Source: Pseudomonadota bacterium
GTDB taxonomy: Bacteria > Pseudomonadota > Gammaproteobacteria > Burkholderiales > Burkholderiaceae_C
DNA length: 62,874 nucleotides
Direction of reading: 5' to 3'
Assembly (NCBI GenBank): GCA_031119395.1
Contig: JAVHYA010000015.1
Coordinates: forward strand, 18,927 to 81,800
Part shown: piece after piece, positions 46,443 through 54,809 of the stretch
Position numbering within the stretch: the stretch's first letter is position 1
Layout: each line of letters begins with the position of its first letter
Made by a program: the position numbers and the translations under genes
The notes under the pieces: generated by a model
The model's database searches: none
What the model saw: the letters and a program-made list of their open reading frames with translations, nothing else
What the model was told of the DNA's origin: nothing

Positions 46443-48059
46443 ATGATCAAGACCTTCATCGACAAACTCCTGGGCAAGTCCAAGGCCGGCACCAAGTCGC
46501 GCTTCGGCAAGCGCGAGGAGGTCGACGCCAGCGTGCACGGCATCAACCCCGACCTGGTCGACGAGCGGGCGAAGAACGTCGTCACCACGCTGCAGCAGGC
46601 CGGTTTCGAGGCCTACATCGTGGGCGGCGCGGTGCGCGACCTGCTGCTGGGCCTGCGGCCCAAGGATTTCGACGTCGCGACCAACGCCACGCCGGAGGAG
46701 GTCAAGGGGCTGTTCCGCCGCGCCTTCATCATCGGGCGGCGCTTTCGCATCGTGCACGTGGTGTACGGCCGAGGGCGCGAGCACGAGGTGATCGAGGTCT
46801 CGACCTTCCGCGCCTACATGGACAACACGGCCGCCGAGCAGGTGGCGGGCAACGAGCGCACCAGCAAGAGCGAGCTGGCGGCCATGAAGCACGCGGTGGA
46901 CGCCAGCGGCCGCGTGCTGCGCGACAACGTCTGGGGCCCGCAGGACGAGGATGCCGCGCGGCGCGACTTCAGCGTCAATGCGATGTACTACGACCCGGCG
47001 CGGCAGATCGTGGTCGACTACCACCACGGCATCCGCGACGCCAAGAAGCTGACGCTGCGCATGATCGGCGACCCGGCCACGCGCTACCGCGAAGACCCGG
47101 TGCGCGTGATCCGGGCGATCCGCTTCTCCGCCAAGCTGGCGGCGCTGGGCTTCAAGATGGAAGCCAAGACGGCGGCGCCGCTGGTGGAGTCGGCCAGGCT
47201 GCTGGCCGACGTGCCGCAGAGCCGGCTCTTCGACGAGATGCTCAAGCTGCTGCAGACGGGGCACGCCATCGCCACCATCGAGCAGCTGCGCAAGCTGGGG
47301 CTGGCCAGCGGCATCTACCCGCTGCTGGACGTGGTGGTCGAGCGCGCCGACCAGCCCTTCGTGAAGGCCGCCCTGGCCGACACCGACCGCCGCGTGGGCG
47401 AGGGCAAGCCGGTGGCGGCCAGCTTCCTCTTGGCCTGCGTGCTGTGGAACGACGTGCGCGAGGGCTGGCAATCGCGCATGCAGGACCACGGCGGCCAGCG
47501 CGGCCAGGCCCCGTTCCCCGCGCTGCAGGACGCGATCGACGACGTGTTCAACGCCCGCATCGGCGACGTCTCGGGCCGCGGCAAGCTCGCGGCCGACATG
47601 CGCGAGATCTGGATGATGCAGCCGCGCTTCGACAAGCGCAGCGGATCCACCCCCTACAGCCTGGTGGAGCAGGCGCGCTTTCGCGCCGCCTTCGACTTCA
47701 TGCGCCTGCGCGCCGACGTGGGCGAGGTCGACGAGGCCATCGCCGAATGGTGGCAGGAGTTCAGCACGGCCGACGACCTGCGCCGCCAGGACCTGATGGA
47801 CCAGGTGCGGGCCGAGCAGCGCAAGGGCCAGCGGCAGCCGGGCCCGCGCGTGCATGTGCGCGCACCCGCGCCCCGTGCCCCGCGGGAACCGCAGGAGGCC
47901 GCGGCCGATGCGGCCGACGACCTGGTGGCCGAGACGGAGGCGGCGGGCGAGGTGACGCCCGGTGCGCCGCGCAAGCGCCGCCGGCGCCGCAAGCCCCGTG
48001 CGGGTGGCGGCGCAGCGCCGGCGGCCGGCGGCGACACGGGCGGCGGCACCGGCGAATGA
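46443..48059 (+). CDS. pcnB: Polynucleotide adenylyltransferase (poly(A) polymerase I)
   Basis: A 538-residue class II nucleotidyltransferase adding poly(A) tails that mark RNA for decay. The active site reads YIVGGAVRDLLLGLRPKDFDVATNA (Asp75, Asp77), followed by FRIVHVVYG and ARRDFSVNAMYYDP, and the RNA-binding RIGDPATRYREDPVRVIRAIRFSAKLAALGF block. The C-terminal ~80 residues are Pro/Ala-rich then strongly basic (PRKRRRRRKPRAGG), a common RNA-binding tail. It is distinguished from tRNA CCA transferase by the longer form and PcnB-type LRPKDFDVAT. Overlaps folK by four bases. Confidence 0.95.
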   Translation: MIKTFIDKLLGKSKAGTKSRFGKREEVDASVHGINPDLVDERAKNVVTTLQQAGFEAYIVGGAVRDLLLGLRPKDFDVATNATPEEVKGLFRRAFIIGRRFRIVHVVYGRGREHEVIEVSTFRAYMDNTAAEQVAGNERTSKSELAAMKHAVDASGRVLRDNVWGPQDEDAARRDFSVNAMYYDPARQIVVDYHHGIRDAKKLTLRMIGDPATRYREDPVRVIRAIRFSAKLAALGFKMEAKTAAPLVESARLLADVPQSRLFDEMLKLLQTGHAIATIEQLRKLGLASGIYPLLDVVVERADQPFVKAALADTDRRVGEGKPVAASFLLACVLWNDVREGWQSRMQDHGGQRGQAPFPALQDAIDDVFNARIGDVSGRGKLAADMREIWMMQPRFDKRSGSTPYSLVEQARFRAAFDFMRLRADVGEVDEAIAEWWQEFSTADDLRRQDLMDQVRAEQRKGQRQPGPRVHVRAPAPRAPREPQEAAADAADDLVAETEAAGEVTPGAPRKRRRRRKPRAGGGAAPAAGGDTGGGTGE

Positions 48060-48529
48060 GCGTTGCGCGTGCCCCGGTCCTGGCCTACGTGGGGATCGGC
48101 GGCAACCTGGGCGACGCGCAGGCCACCGTGCGTCGCGCCATCGCGGCGCTCGGGCAGCTGCCCGGCACCCGTCGCGTCGCCTGCTCGTCGCTCTACCGCA
48201 GCGCGCCGGTCGATGCGGGCGGGCCGGATTTCATCAACGCCGTGGCCGCGCTGGAGACGACCCTGACGGCGCCCGCCCTGCTGGCCGCCCTGCAGCGCAT
48301 CGAGCAGGCCGAAGGCCGCGAGCGCCCGTACCGCAACGCGCCGCGCACGCTCGATCTGGACCTGCTGCTGTACGGCGACGGCCGCATCGACAGCACCGCC
48401 CTCGTCGTGCCGCACCCGCGCATGCAGGCGCGGGCCTTCGTCCTGCAACCGCTGGCCGAGATCGCGCCGGCGCGCGTGTCCGATGCGGCGCTGGCGGCGG
48501 TGGCCGGCCAGCCGATCGAACGGCTCTGA
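48056..48529 (+). CDS. folK: 6-hydroxymethyl-7,8-dihydropterin pyrophosphokinase
   Basis: A 157-residue folate-pathway kinase. Signature: YVGIGGNLGDAQATVRRAI at the N-terminus, SSLYRSAPVDAGGPDFINAVAALET, and RPYRNAPRTLDLDLLLYGD, which holds the magnesium-binding Asp pair, then VVPHPRMQARAFVLQPLAEIAP. Its ATG overlaps the pcnB stop (ATGA), a conserved pcnB-folK arrangement. Complete. Confidence 0.96.
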   Translation: MSVARAPVLAYVGIGGNLGDAQATVRRAIAALGQLPGTRRVACSSLYRSAPVDAGGPDFINAVAALETTLTAPALLAALQRIEQAEGRERPYRNAPRTLDLDLLLYGDGRIDSTALVVPHPRMQARAFVLQPLAEIAPARVSDAALAAVAGQPIERL

Positions 48530-48561
48530 CGCCGCCTCGGCGGCCGCGCAGGTCGGCCATT

Positions 48562-48567
48562 TACACT
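48562..48567 (+). promoter_or_regulatory. -10-like element for the DUF47-pit operon
   Basis: TACACT in CATTTACACTCGCGGG, 58 bases before the DUF47 ATG. The gap of 96 bases contains nothing else obvious except AAGGAA (48612-48617), the ribosome site. Confidence 0.5.
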
Positions 48568-48625
48568 CGCGGGCTGCCCGGGTGTCATCACCCTGTCGCA
48601 CACACCGTGTAAGGAACCCGTCGCC

Positions 48626-49270
48626 ATGCTTGGCAAGCTGCTGCCCCGTGAGGGCAATTTTTTCGAGATGTTCAACCAGCACGCCGAGCGCATCGTCGAG
48701 GCCGCGCGCGCCTTCGAGCAGCTCGTCGCCAACTACAACGACCTGCACCTGCGCGAGCAGTACAACCGCGACGTCGACAACGCCGAGCGTGCCGCCGACC
48801 GCGTGACGCACGAGGTCAACCGCGTGTTGCACAAGACCTTCATCACGCCCATCGACCGCGAGCAGATCCACAAGCTCATCAACACCATGGACGACGTGGC
48901 CGACCTGATCCAGGACTGCGCCGAGACCATGGCGCTGTACGACGTGCGGCACATGACCGAGGAGATCACGCGCCTGACCACGCTGAGCGTCAAGTGCTGC
49001 GATCGCCTCAAGGACGCCGTGAAGTACCTGGGCAAGATCGCCGATCCGGCGATCGCCGAGGCCACGCTCAAGACCTGCGAGGAGATCGACCGCCTGGAGT
49101 CGGATGCCGACCGCGTGATGCGCAGCGCCATGAGCAAGCTCTTCCGCGAGGAGCCCGACGTGCGCGAGGTGATCAAGCTCAAGGCCATCTACGAGCTGCT
49201 GGAGACCATCACCGACAAGTGCGAGGACGTGGCCAACGTGATCGAGGGCATCATCCTCGAGAACTCCTGA
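48626..49270 (+). CDS. DUF47 (PhoU-like) Pit accessory protein
   Basis: A 214-residue all-helical cytoplasmic protein: LPREGNFFEMFNQHAERIVEAARAFEQLV, NAERAADRVTHEVNRVLHKTFITPIDREQIHKLINTMDDVADLI and ELLETITDKCEDVANVIEGIILEN. These carry the E/DxxxD metal motifs of the PhoU/DUF47 fold. The gene precedes pit by 13 bases, the usual pairing, and the product probably tunes phosphate flow through Pit. No pst genes are in the window. Confidence 0.93.
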   Translation: MLGKLLPREGNFFEMFNQHAERIVEAARAFEQLVANYNDLHLREQYNRDVDNAERAADRVTHEVNRVLHKTFITPIDREQIHKLINTMDDVADLIQDCAETMALYDVRHMTEEITRLTTLSVKCCDRLKDAVKYLGKIADPAIAEATLKTCEEIDRLESDADRVMRSAMSKLFREEPDVREVIKLKAIYELLETITDKCEDVANVIEGIILENS

Positions 49271-49283
49271 GCAGGGCGTTCCG

Positions 49284-50294
49284 ATGGCAACGGTTCAGGT
49301 CGCCCTCTGGGTGGTGGTGCTGCTGGTCGCGCTGGCGATCGCCTTCGACTTCATGAACGGTTTCCACGACGCGGCGAACTCCATCGCCACCGTCGTGTCC
49401 ACCGGCGTGCTGCGGCCCGGGCAGGCGGTGCTCTTCGCCGCCTTCTTCAACCTCATCGCGATCTTCGTGTTCCACCTCAGCGTGGCCGCGACGGTGGGCA
49501 AGGGCATCGCGCAGCCCGGGGTGGTCGACACGCACGTGGTCTTCGGCGCGCTGGTCGGCGCCATCAGCTGGAACCTGGTCACCTGGTACTACGGCATTCC
49601 CAGCAGCTCGTCGCACGCGCTCATCGGCGGCATCGTCGGCGCCGTCATGGCCAAGACGGGCGCCTCGGGCCTCGTGGCCGCCGGCATCTGGAAGACGGTG
49701 GCCTTCATCTTCGTGTCGCCGCTGCTGGGCTTCCTGCTGGGTTCGCTCATGATGGTCGCGGTGGCCTGGGTGTTCCGCCGCTCGACGCCCTCGCGGGTGG
49801 ACCGCTGGTTCCGGCGGCTGCAGCTGGTCTCGGCCGGCGCCTACAGCCTGGGCCACGGCGGCAACGACGCGCAGAAGACCATCGGCATCATCTGGATGCT
49901 GCTGATCGCCACCGGCTACGCCTCGGCCGGCGAGGCCGAACCGCCGCTGTGGACGATCGTCAGCTGCTACACCGCCATCGCCCTGGGCACCATGTTCGGC
50001 GGCTGGCGCATCGTGCGCACCATGGGCCAGAAGATCACCAAGCTCAAGCCCGTGGGCGGCTTCTGCGCCGAGACGGGCGGGGCGCTGACGCTGTTCATCG
50101 CCACGGCGCTGGGCATCCCGGTGTCGACCACGCACACCATCACCGGCGCCATCGTCGGCGTGGGCGCCACGCAGCGCATGAGCGCGGTGCGCTGGGGCGT
50201 GGCGGGCAACATCGTGTGGGCCTGGATCTTCACCATCCCGGCGGCGGCCTTCGTGGCCGCGATCGCCTACTGGGTCAGCCTGCAGATCTTCTGA
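49284..50294 (+). CDS. pit: Low-affinity inorganic phosphate transporter
   Basis: A 336-residue inner-membrane PiT-family symporter with ~10 helices. The two inverted signature repeats are present: AFDFMNGFHDAANSIATVVSTGVL near the N-terminus and SLGHGGNDAQKTIGIIWML (about residue 190). GIPSSSSHALIGGIVGAV and GIPVSTTHTITGAIVGVGA are also typical. It imports phosphate (as metal-phosphate) with protons. Operon with the DUF47 gene. Confidence 0.95.
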   Translation: MATVQVALWVVVLLVALAIAFDFMNGFHDAANSIATVVSTGVLRPGQAVLFAAFFNLIAIFVFHLSVAATVGKGIAQPGVVDTHVVFGALVGAISWNLVTWYYGIPSSSSHALIGGIVGAVMAKTGASGLVAAGIWKTVAFIFVSPLLGFLLGSLMMVAVAWVFRRSTPSRVDRWFRRLQLVSAGAYSLGHGGNDAQKTIGIIWMLLIATGYASAGEAEPPLWTIVSCYTAIALGTMFGGWRIVRTMGQKITKLKPVGGFCAETGGALTLFIATALGIPVSTTHTITGAIVGVGATQRMSAVRWGVAGNIVWAWIFTIPAAAFVAAIAYWVSLQIF

Positions 50295-50350
50295 TCGCTA
50301 TCTTTTCGATAGCTGCTCGCGTAAGCGGGGCGGGCGCTGCGGGCCGATTT
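50295..50350 (-). repeat. Family A palindromic repeat, copy 7
   Basis: Inverse orientation: CGCTATCTTTTCGATAGCTGCTCG, then GGGCGGGCGCTGCGGGCCGATTT. It exactly fills the convergent 55-base gap between pit and the next gene, abutting both stop codons. Confidence 0.75.
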
Positions 50351-50838
50351 CACTGTGAAATCTTGCGGCCCTCCTCGATCTGGTGCTCGAAGTAGCGCTG
50401 GAAGCTGAACACGATGCTCGACATGAGCACGGTGGTGCCGAACAGCAGCGCGAACACGACGGCGCCGATGGTGAACCAGTTGGTGCGGCCCGGTGCCGCG
50501 TCGGGCGCCAGCGCGGGGTTGTGGCGGGCGTTCCATTTCTCCGGCGTCGCCAGGCCGTAGATGATCGCCATCAGTGCGCAGCCGGCGATGGTGAAGCCCA
50601 CGAAGGGAATCAGCACCCAGCTCCAGCCGTCGTCCAGGCCGTAGAGGCGCGCGCGCTCGATGCCGTACAGGCCCAGCGCCGTGGGAATGGGCAGCAGCCA
50701 GCCGAGCAGGTCGCCCGGCCCGTGCAGGTAGAAGCGGTGCAGGCCCAGCGGCCCGCCGAGGAAGGCGAGCCAGGCGGCGAGCGTCTTGCTCTTGGGCGAA
50801 CGGGCGATCGCGGCGGGGGTGGTGGCGTCGGCGGTCAT
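50350..50838 (-). CDS. TM2-like membrane protein
   Basis: A 162-residue protein with about four hydrophobic segments. The part KSKTLAAWLAFLGGPLGLHRFYLHGPGDLLGWL resembles the TM2 domain (K...A-LA-flGg-G-HRFYLG). Later LYGLDDGWSWVLIPFVGFTIAGC and TNWFTIGAVVFALLFGTTVLMSS are further membrane segments. It ends with a cytoplasmic helix (YFEHQIEEGRKIS). Function unknown. Its stop codon touches the family A repeat. The GNAT gene is 10 bases upstream on the same strand. Confidence 0.78.
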   Translation of the reverse strand: MTADATTPAAIARSPKSKTLAAWLAFLGGPLGLHRFYLHGPGDLLGWLLPIPTALGLYGIERARLYGLDDGWSWVLIPFVGFTIAGCALMAIIYGLATPEKWNARHNPALAPDAAPGRTNWFTIGAVVFALLFGTTVLMSSIVFSFQRYFEHQIEEGRKISQ

Positions 50839-50848
50839 GGGTGAGATC

Positions 50849-51376
50849 TCATTCGGGGGCGGTGCCGCTGCCTTCGCCCAGCACCTTGTCCATCAGCACC
50901 ACGTCGCGCCACTGGCCGAACTTCCAGCCGCAGTCCTTGAGCACGCCGACGTGCGCGAAGCCCTGCTTGCGGTGCACGCCGATGGAGCCCGCGTTGGCCG
51001 AGTCGCCGATCACCGCGATCAGCTTGCGCACACCCGCTGCCTGTGCCGCGTCGGCCAGCGCGGCCAGCAACTGCGTCCCCACGCCGCGGCCCCGCGCCGC
51101 CTCCGCCAGGTAGATCGAGTCCTCGGCCGAGTAGCGGTAGGCCGGGCGGGGCTTGAACCAGTTGCAGTAGGCGAAGCCCAGCAATCGGCCGGCCTCGTCC
51201 TCGGCAACGAGGTAGGGCAGGCCCTTGCCCAGCACGTCGGCACGCCGCGCGGCCATGTCCGCCTCGCCAGGCGGCTCGGTCTCGAAGGTGCCGGTGCCGT
51301 GCAGCACGTGGTGCGCATAGATGGCGGTGACGGCCGGAACGTCCTCGTCGCGGCTCGGGCGGATGTGCAGGCTCAT
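50849..51376 (-). CDS. GNAT N-acetyltransferase (phosphinothricin-acetyltransferase-like)
   Basis: A 175-residue acetyl-CoA-dependent acetyltransferase. It opens HIRPSRDEDVPAVTAIYAHHVLHGTGTFETEPP, typical of the PAT/Bar-like group, with the acetyl-CoA loop EAARGRGVGTQLLAALADAAQAAG (Q/RxxGxG/A) and GIGVHRKQGFAHVGVLKDCGWKFGQW near the end. Such enzymes acetylate phosphinothricin, methionine sulfoximine or amino acids; the natural substrate is unknown. It is followed by the TM2-like gene. Confidence 0.9.
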   Translation of the reverse strand: MSLHIRPSRDEDVPAVTAIYAHHVLHGTGTFETEPPGEADMAARRADVLGKGLPYLVAEDEAGRLLGFAYCNWFKPRPAYRYSAEDSIYLAEAARGRGVGTQLLAALADAAQAAGVRKLIAVIGDSANAGSIGVHRKQGFAHVGVLKDCGWKFGQWRDVVLMDKVLGEGSGTAPE

Positions 51377-51414
51377 GGGGGCTGGAAAAAGAATGGGGGG
51401 ACAGGCGCTCGGGC

Positions 51415-51539
51415 TATAATGGAAGGCTTTTCAGCGTGTCGCTGGCCGGGTGGCCATGTCGCGTGTCTCAACGCTGGAGGAAATTCGGCAGCCTCTCGAT
51501 CTTCTTGTAGAGGCGCCGGCTCCACCCGAAGGATAAATC
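51415..51539 (+). promoter_or_regulatory. Promoter -10 and leader of the rpsP operon
   Basis: A perfect TATAAT (51415-51420) is followed by GGAAGGCTTTTC and a ~113-base leader to rpsP. The leader contains GCCTCT-N12-AGAGGC-type pairing around 51491-51517. A very similar TATAAT..GRGGCTTTTC sequence precedes rplS. S16-operon feedback control is possible but not shown. Confidence 0.6.
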
Positions 51540-51803
51540 ATGGTCGTCATTCGACTCTCCCGCGGCGGTTCCAAGCACCGTCCGTTCTTCAACATCGTCG
51601 TGGCCGACAAGCGCACCCGTCGCGACGGCCGTTTCATCGAGCGCCTGGGTTTCTACAACCCCGCCGCCAAGGAAAACGAGGAAAGCATCCGCATCGCGCA
51701 GGATCGCCTGACCTACTGGAAGAGCGTCGGCGCCCAGGCTTCGCCCACCGTCGTTCGCCTGATCAAGCAAGCCGCTGCCGCGGCGCCCAAGGCCGCCGCC
51801 TGA
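51540..51803 (+). CDS. rpsP: 30S ribosomal protein S16
   Basis: An 87-residue basic protein needed for 30S assembly. [41 protein letters not shown] is the S16 signature; the tail is Ala/Lys-rich. GAAGGA lies 6-11 bases before the ATG. It is first in rpsP-rimM-trmD-rplS, the usual bacterial order. Confidence 0.98.
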   Translation: MVVIRLSRGGSKHRPFFNIVVADKRTRRDGRFIERLGFYNPAAKENEESIRIAQDRLTYWKSVGAQASPTVVRLIKQAAAAAPKAAA

Positions 51804-51817
51804 GCGGTTTGTCCGCG

Positions 51818-52369
51818 ATGCTGCCCACGCTCGAAGCCGCCGAACTGCCGGCGGACGCGATCGAGGTGGGGCGCATCGCCGATGCCTGGGGGATCAAGGG
51901 CTGGTTCAAGGTCCTCCCCCACAGCGCCCAGCCCGAGGCGCTTTTTTCTTCCAAGCGCTGGTTCCTGCAGGCCCCGGGCGACAGCTCGCAGGTCTTCCGC
52001 CTGCCCGTGCGCGAGGCGAAGGAGCACTCCGATTGCATCGTGGCCGCGTCGGCCGAGGTGCCCGACCGCACGGCGGCCGAAGCCTTGCGCGGCGCCCGCG
52101 TGTTCGTGCCGCGCTCGAGCTTTCCCACGCCCGGTGACGACGAGTACTACTGGGTCGACCTGATCGGCCTGTCGGTCGTCAACCGCGAAGGCGTGGCCCT
52201 GGGCACGGTGCGCGAACTGATGGCCAACGGTCCGCAGACCACGCTGGTGCTCGCGACCGAGCAGGACGGCAAGGCGGTCGAGCGCCTGATTCCCTTCGTG
52301 GCAGCCTTCGTCGACAAGGTCGACCTCGCCGGTCGCCTCATCACCGTCGACTGGCAAGCCGATTACTGA
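51818..52369 (+). CDS. rimM: Ribosome maturation factor RimM
   Basis: A 183-residue two-domain protein: N-terminal RimM domain ([22 protein letters not shown]) and C-terminal PRC barrel ([26 protein letters not shown], then [22 protein letters not shown]). It assists maturation of the 30S head by interacting with S19. The ATG at 51818 is 14 bases after the rpsP stop. Complete. Confidence 0.97.
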   Translation: MLPTLEAAELPADAIEVGRIADAWGIKGWFKVLPHSAQPEALFSSKRWFLQAPGDSSQVFRLPVREAKEHSDCIVAASAEVPDRTAAEALRGARVFVPRSSFPTPGDDEYYWVDLIGLSVVNREGVALGTVRELMANGPQTTLVLATEQDGKAVERLIPFVAAFVDKVDLAGRLITVDWQADY

Positions 52370-52398
52370 GCGGCCGCCTCGCCAGGTCGCCTGCATCG

Positions 52399-53151
52399 AT
52401 GCGTTTCGACGTCATCACCCTGTTCCCCGAACTGTTCAAGCCCTTCCTCGAAAGCGGCGTGACGCGGCGTGCCTACGCCTCGGGCCAGGTCGAGGTGGTG
52501 CTCTGGAACCCGCGCGACTTCGCCGAGGGCAACTACCGCCGTGTCGATGACCGCCCCTTCGGTGGCGGCCCGGGCATGGTCATGATGGCCGAGCCGCTGG
52601 CGGCCTGCCTCGACGCGGCGCTGGCGGCGCGCGGGCAGGCGGAAGGCGTGCCGGTGGTGCTGTTCTCGCCGATCGGCGAGGCGCTGCGCCACGAGGGCGT
52701 GGCCGGCTGGGCGGCGGGCGAGGGCGCGGTGCTGGTGTGCGGCCGCTACGAGGGCATCGACCAGCGCTTCATCGACCGGCGTGTCACCCACCAGATCAGC
52801 CTGGGCGACTTCGTGCTCTCGGGCGGCGAGATCCCGGCCATGGCGCTGCTCGACGCCGTCGCCCGGCTGCAGCCGGGCGTGCTGGGCGACGAGGGCAGCC
52901 ATGTGCAGGACAGCTTCAATCCGGCGCTGGACGGACTGCTCGACTGTCCCCACTACACGCGCCCCGAGGTGTGGCAGGGCGAGGCGGTGCCTGCGCCCTT
53001 GCTGTCGGGCCACCACGCGCAGATCGAGCGCTGGCGGCGCGACCAGCGTCTGCGGATCACGGCCGATCGGCGCCCGGACCTGGTCGAGGCGGCACGCTCG
53101 CAGGGACGCCTGAGCCGCGCGGACGAGACAGCCCTGGCGAAAAAGCTATAA
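52399..53151 (+). CDS. trmD: tRNA (guanine-N1)-methyltransferase TrmD
   Basis: A 250-residue SPOUT methyltransferase making m1G37 in tRNAs, which prevents frameshifting. Signature: [75 protein letters not shown] (trefoil knot) and [22 protein letters not shown]. Complete. The last codons contain TATAAT (53147-53152), likely an internal promoter for rplS. Confidence 0.98.
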   Translation: MRFDVITLFPELFKPFLESGVTRRAYASGQVEVVLWNPRDFAEGNYRRVDDRPFGGGPGMVMMAEPLAACLDAALAARGQAEGVPVVLFSPIGEALRHEGVAGWAAGEGAVLVCGRYEGIDQRFIDRRVTHQISLGDFVLSGGEIPAMALLDAVARLQPGVLGDEGSHVQDSFNPALDGLLDCPHYTRPEVWQGEAVPAPLLSGHHAQIERWRRDQRLRITADRRPDLVEAARSQGRLSRADETALAKKL

Positions 53152-53291
53152 TCGAGGGCTTTTCGATCCTCTGCCCGGCCGCGGCTTACGACTGGCTTGC
53201 CGTCCGGACCCTCTCCAGACGACTGCCGTGCCCCTCTTCAAGACGGGCGCCGCCTTCTGTGTAGCGCGGGCACGATCCATTGCAGGAAACC
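53147..53291 (+). promoter_or_regulatory. Internal promoter and leader of rplS
   Basis: TATAAT straddles the trmD stop and is followed by CGAGGGCTTTTCGATC, closely matching the start of the rpsP leader. The ~133-base leader to rplS contains GAGGGCTTTTCGATCCTC (hairpin-forming) and further GC-rich dyads. It would let L19 be made independently of the upstream genes. Confidence 0.55.
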
Positions 53292-53675
<384 letters not shown>

Positions 53676-53713
53676 GGCCTGCTGCTGGGTGCCGACAGGC
53701 GCCCGGCGCCGAG

Positions 53714-53750
53714 AAAAAGCCGCCCGCCTGGGCGGCTTTTTGCTTTTTTC
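53714..53750 (+). terminator. Intrinsic terminator after rplS
   Basis: Stem AAAAAGCCGCCC (53714-53725), loop GCCT, GGGCGGCTTTTT (53730-53741), then GCTTTTTTC. The remaining 140 bases before the NUDIX gene show no clear feature. Confidence 0.93.
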
Positions 53751-53891
53751 GCCACATCCTTGCGGGTCCAGTCCACTTTTGTGACTTATGGCCCTCGATG
53801 CCCGCTGCGGCGGTGCACGGCCGGCCCGCTTGTTCGTTATCTTGAAGAACCTTCCACACCCTTGACCGATTCCCTGTCCTGCGAACCCGCC

Positions 53892-54605
53892 ATGCACGCC
53901 GCCCCCGAAGTGATCAACGTCGTGCCGCAGATGGTGCCGATCACCGACCCGCGCGCCGTGCCCGTGAGCGCGGTCGACAGCGACCTGCCTGCGGTGCCGG
54001 TCGATCGCCTGAGCGCGCAGGCGCTGCGCCGGCGTTTCGCCTCGCCGCCGGTGTGGACGCCCGAACTGCGCCGCGAGCCGCGCATGACCGAGCGCCAGCC
54101 TGCGCAGGCCGCGGTGCTGGTGCCCATCGTGCAGCGCGACGAGCCGATGGTGCTGCTCACCGAACGGGCCACGCGCATGTCCACCCATTCGGGGCAGATC
54201 GCCTTCCCCGGCGGGCGGGTCGATCCGGAGGACGCCAACATCGCCGCCGCGGCCCTGCGCGAGGCATGGGAAGAGGTCGGCCTGTCGGCGCGCTTCATCG
54301 AGGTGCTCGGGCAGCTGCCCACCTACACCACGGTGACCTCCTTCATCGTGACGCCGGTGGTGGCGCTGGTGGAGCCGGGCTTCGATCTGGTGCCCAATCC
54401 CGCCGAGGTGGCCGATGTCTTCGAGGTGCCGCTGGCCTTCCTCATGGACCCGGCCCACCACCGCCGGCACCTGGCGGACCCGGGTGGGCCCTCGGCGCGG
54501 CACTGGTTCTCCATGCCCTACCAGGACGGCCCGCACGAGCGTTTCGTGTGGGGCGCCACGGCCGGCATGCTGCGCAACCTCTATCGCTTCCTGATCGCAG
54601 ATTGA
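53892..54605 (+). CDS. NUDIX hydrolase, CoA pyrophosphatase-like
   Basis: A 237-residue hydrolase. The NUDIX box reads GGRVDPEDANIAAAALREAWEEVGL (G-x5-E-x7-REUXEEXGU form), and the preceding MSTHSGQIAFPGGR matches the CoA/NudL branch, which cleaves coenzyme A and acyl-CoAs to phosphopantetheine derivatives and 3',5'-ADP. VLVPIVQRDEPMVLLTERAT and FVWGATAGMLRNLYRFL also fit NudL. The ATG at 53892 is chosen; TTG or GTG codons upstream would add a Pro/Thr-rich stretch. Unlinked to neighbours. Confidence 0.88.
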   Translation: MHAAPEVINVVPQMVPITDPRAVPVSAVDSDLPAVPVDRLSAQALRRRFASPPVWTPELRREPRMTERQPAQAAVLVPIVQRDEPMVLLTERATRMSTHSGQIAFPGGRVDPEDANIAAAALREAWEEVGLSARFIEVLGQLPTYTTVTSFIVTPVVALVEPGFDLVPNPAEVADVFEVPLAFLMDPAHHRRHLADPGGPSARHWFSMPYQDGPHERFVWGATAGMLRNLYRFLIAD

Positions 54606-54610
54606 GGCCG

Positions 54611-54720
54611 CCCCCAGGCCGCGCGCACTTCGTGTTGCTCCGCCGCCCGCCTGCGAGGGCACATCCTGCGGCGCGGCAAAGCCGGTTGCGTGGATGTTCC
54701 CGCGTGGCCGGCTGCGCGGC
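54611..54720 (+). repeat. Family B repeat, copy 2
   Basis: GCGCGCACTTCGTGTTGCTCCGCC...CTGCGAGGGCACATCCTGCGG...CGGCAAAGCCGGTT, the same order and orientation as copy 1 at 32681-32790. It begins directly after the NUDIX stop. Confidence 0.8.
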
Positions 54721-54797
54721 CTTCGGCTTCCTGAGGGGCTGGTGCAACCGGCACTCGGACGGCCCAGCGGATGCCCCGGCCCCGAGACGGCCGTCGC

Positions 54798-54803
54798 TAT
54801 CAT
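54798..54803 (+). promoter_or_regulatory. -10-like element directly before the CobD/CbiB-like gene
   Basis: TATCAT ends seven bases before the ATG at 54810, so a transcript would begin at about the start codon. GAAGGA lies between the two and could still serve as a ribosome site for longer transcripts. Confidence 0.4.
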
Positions 54804-54809
54804 CGAAGG

